From NCBI GenBank assembly GCA_021777685.1, contig JAJYDH010000371.1:1-6539 (forward strand): a DNA stretch of 6,539 nucleotides, read 5' to 3'. Shown here in pieces: positions 5,947-6,539 of this stretch (positions are counted from its first letter, which is position 1; each line of letters begins with the position of its first letter). Origin of the DNA: Planctomycetota bacterium. Its GTDB lineage: Bacteria; Planctomycetota; Planctomycetia; Isosphaerales; Isosphaeraceae. Both the position numbers and the translations under genes were made by a program. The notes under the pieces are model-generated. The model did no database searches and was not told where the DNA came from. It was given only the letters and a program-made list of their open reading frames with translations.

Positions 5947-5984
5947 GATTCGATGGGGTCGGCGACGGCCATCCCCATCGAATC
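5947..5984. repeat. 12-bp perfect inverted repeat upstream of the glutaminase-like gene
   Basis: GATTCGATGGGG (5947-5958) and CCCCATCGAATC (5973-5984) are exact reverse complements 14 bases apart. The spacer adds a 3-bp inner stem (5961-5963 with 5968-5970) and a GACG loop. It lies 118 bp before the ATG at 6103. In a divergent promoter region such a dyad could be an operator for a dimeric regulator or, as RNA, a leader hairpin. No T-tract follows it. Confidence 0.5.
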
Positions 5985-6102
5985 CCGGGTCGACCGGCAG
6001 TGAAACCATCTCCGTCGCGAGCGGGATCGGGGCGGGCGATTCTCTCGTCCGGCCCTCGGCGCCCCGCACCTCGCGGGCGGATCGGCCATTTCAGGAGGAC
6101 CG

Positions 6103-6539
6103 ATGCCACGGCGAAACCTCTCCCTTGCCCCCTTCGCGATGCTCCTGGGCCTCGGCCTCCTCGCCCCCGGCCGGGCGACGGCGGCCGACCCGGCCGGCCT
6201 TCGCGAACTCCGACCGCCGGCGGTCCCGCTGGTCGCCTGCGACCCCTACTTCAGCGTCTGGTCGTTCGCCGACCGCCTGGCCGACGAGTCCACCCGCCAC
6301 TGGACGGGCAGGAAGCAGCCGCTTTCGAGCCTGATCCGGCTCGACGGCAAGACCTACCGACTGATGGGGGACGAGCCGAAGGAGATCCCCGCCCTGCCGC
6401 AGGTCGGCGTCCGGGTCCTGCCCACGCGGACGATCTACGACTTCGAAGGGGCCGAGGCCCACGTCACCCTGACCTTCACGACCCCCTCCCTGCCGGACGA
6501 CCTCGACATCCTCGCCCGGCCGCTGACCTACCTGACCTG
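6103..6539 (+). CDS. Secreted glutaminase-like protein (DUF5127/DUF4965 family), N-terminal part
   Basis: The frame is open from the ATG at 6103 to the window edge, giving the first 145 residues; the full family is usually several times longer. AGGAGG at 6093-6098, 4 nt before the ATG, is a strong ribosome-binding site. The N-terminus MPRRNLSLAPFAMLLGLGLL then APGRATAADP is a signal peptide with cleavage near residue 28, so the protein is exported. The mature start RPPAVPLVACDPYFSVWSFA, then STRHWTGRKQPLSSLIRLDGKTYRLMG, is the hallmark opening of the glutaminase GtaA-like family (DUF5127 at the N-terminus, then DUF4965 and DUF1793). The later domains lie outside the window. Family members are described as glutaminases mainly from fungi; the planctomycete substrate is unproven, and a glycosidase-like activity is possible because the distal part is expected to form an (alpha/alpha)6 barrel. 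It is divergent from the propeller gene. Confidence 0.88.
   Translation, partial: MPRRNLSLAPFAMLLGLGLLAPGRATAADPAGLRELRPPAVPLVACDPYFSVWSFADRLADESTRHWTGRKQPLSSLIRLDGKTYRLMGDEPKEIPALPQVGVRVLPTRTIYDFEGAEAHVTLTFTTPSLPDDLDILARPLTYLT

Larger units (their letters stand above)
5727..6102. promoter_or_regulatory. 376-bp gene-free divergent region with two inverted repeats
   Basis: This stretch separates the starts of the propeller gene (-) and the glutaminase-like gene (+). ORFs crossing it are Arg/Pro-rich and show no domain or signal, so I see no gene here. It must contain the promoters of both flanking genes, but I found no convincing -35/-10 pair. The structure that stands out is two inverted repeats, listed separately. 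A strong ribosome-binding site (AGGAGG, 6093-6098) lies at the right end. Confidence 0.5.

Noticed and set aside
4854..6069. Long frames over the propeller gene: 4854-5750 on the + strand and 4960-6069 on the - strand
   Set aside because: Arg/Pro- or Val/Asp-rich shadows without domains; the propeller frame has a signal peptide and repeated blades.
5826..6109. Short - strand ORFs in the divergent region
   Set aside because: Arg/Pro-rich, no ribosome-binding site, no recognisable domain, and they run across the inverted repeat at 5947-5984.
6091..6462. 123-codon - strand ORF opposite the start of the glutaminase-like gene
   Set aside because: Antisense shadow; the + strand frame has AGGAGG, a signal peptide and family motifs.

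Overview
The window is very GC-rich with strong third-position G/C bias. Its gene families (a secreted glutaminase-like DUF4965-type protein, a Uma2 protein, a signal-peptide-bearing five-bladed-propeller glycosidase-like protein) fit a Planctomycetota chromosome, probably Isosphaerales. The taxon is inferred from style and gene content; no marker gene is present. I see no tRNA, rRNA, CRISPR array, transposase or attachment site.

Layout from left to right. Positions 1-273 hold the 3' end of an unrecognised + strand gene. It converges on a - strand cluster, with a GC-rich hairpin (290-320) at the junction. The cluster is transcribed right to left: a small two-helix membrane protein (3404-3066), aguB N-carbamoylputrescine amidase (3061-2174), a DUF1883 protein (2110-1832), a second two-helix membrane protein (1828-1424) and aguA agmatine deiminase (1399-305). 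Gaps of 3 to 63 bp suggest one operon. Upstream, also on the - strand, is a Uma2-type PD-(D/E)XK protein (4145-3486). Divergent from it is a RidA-family enamine/imine deaminase (4304-4765). A perfect 32-bp palindrome (4774-4805) separates ridA from a convergent secreted glycosidase-like gene (5726-4821). A 376-bp gene-free region with two inverted repeats follows. The window ends inside a secreted glutaminase-like protein (6103 onward).

How the genes work together. AguA converts agmatine to N-carbamoylputrescine and ammonia. AguB hydrolyses N-carbamoylputrescine to putrescine, CO2 and ammonia. Together they are the two-step agmatine-to-putrescine branch of polyamine synthesis, and the catalytic residues expected of both enzymes are visible. 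The DUF1883 protein and its membrane partner sit between the two enzymes, almost touching each other; their function is unknown. The right-hand part looks like an unrelated secreted hydrolase locus.

Most of the window is ordinary metabolism. The parts that most deserve a second look are the DUF1883/membrane-protein pair inside the polyamine operon, the small membrane gene leading that operon, and the inverted repeats at 4774-4805, 5786-5836 and 5947-5984.
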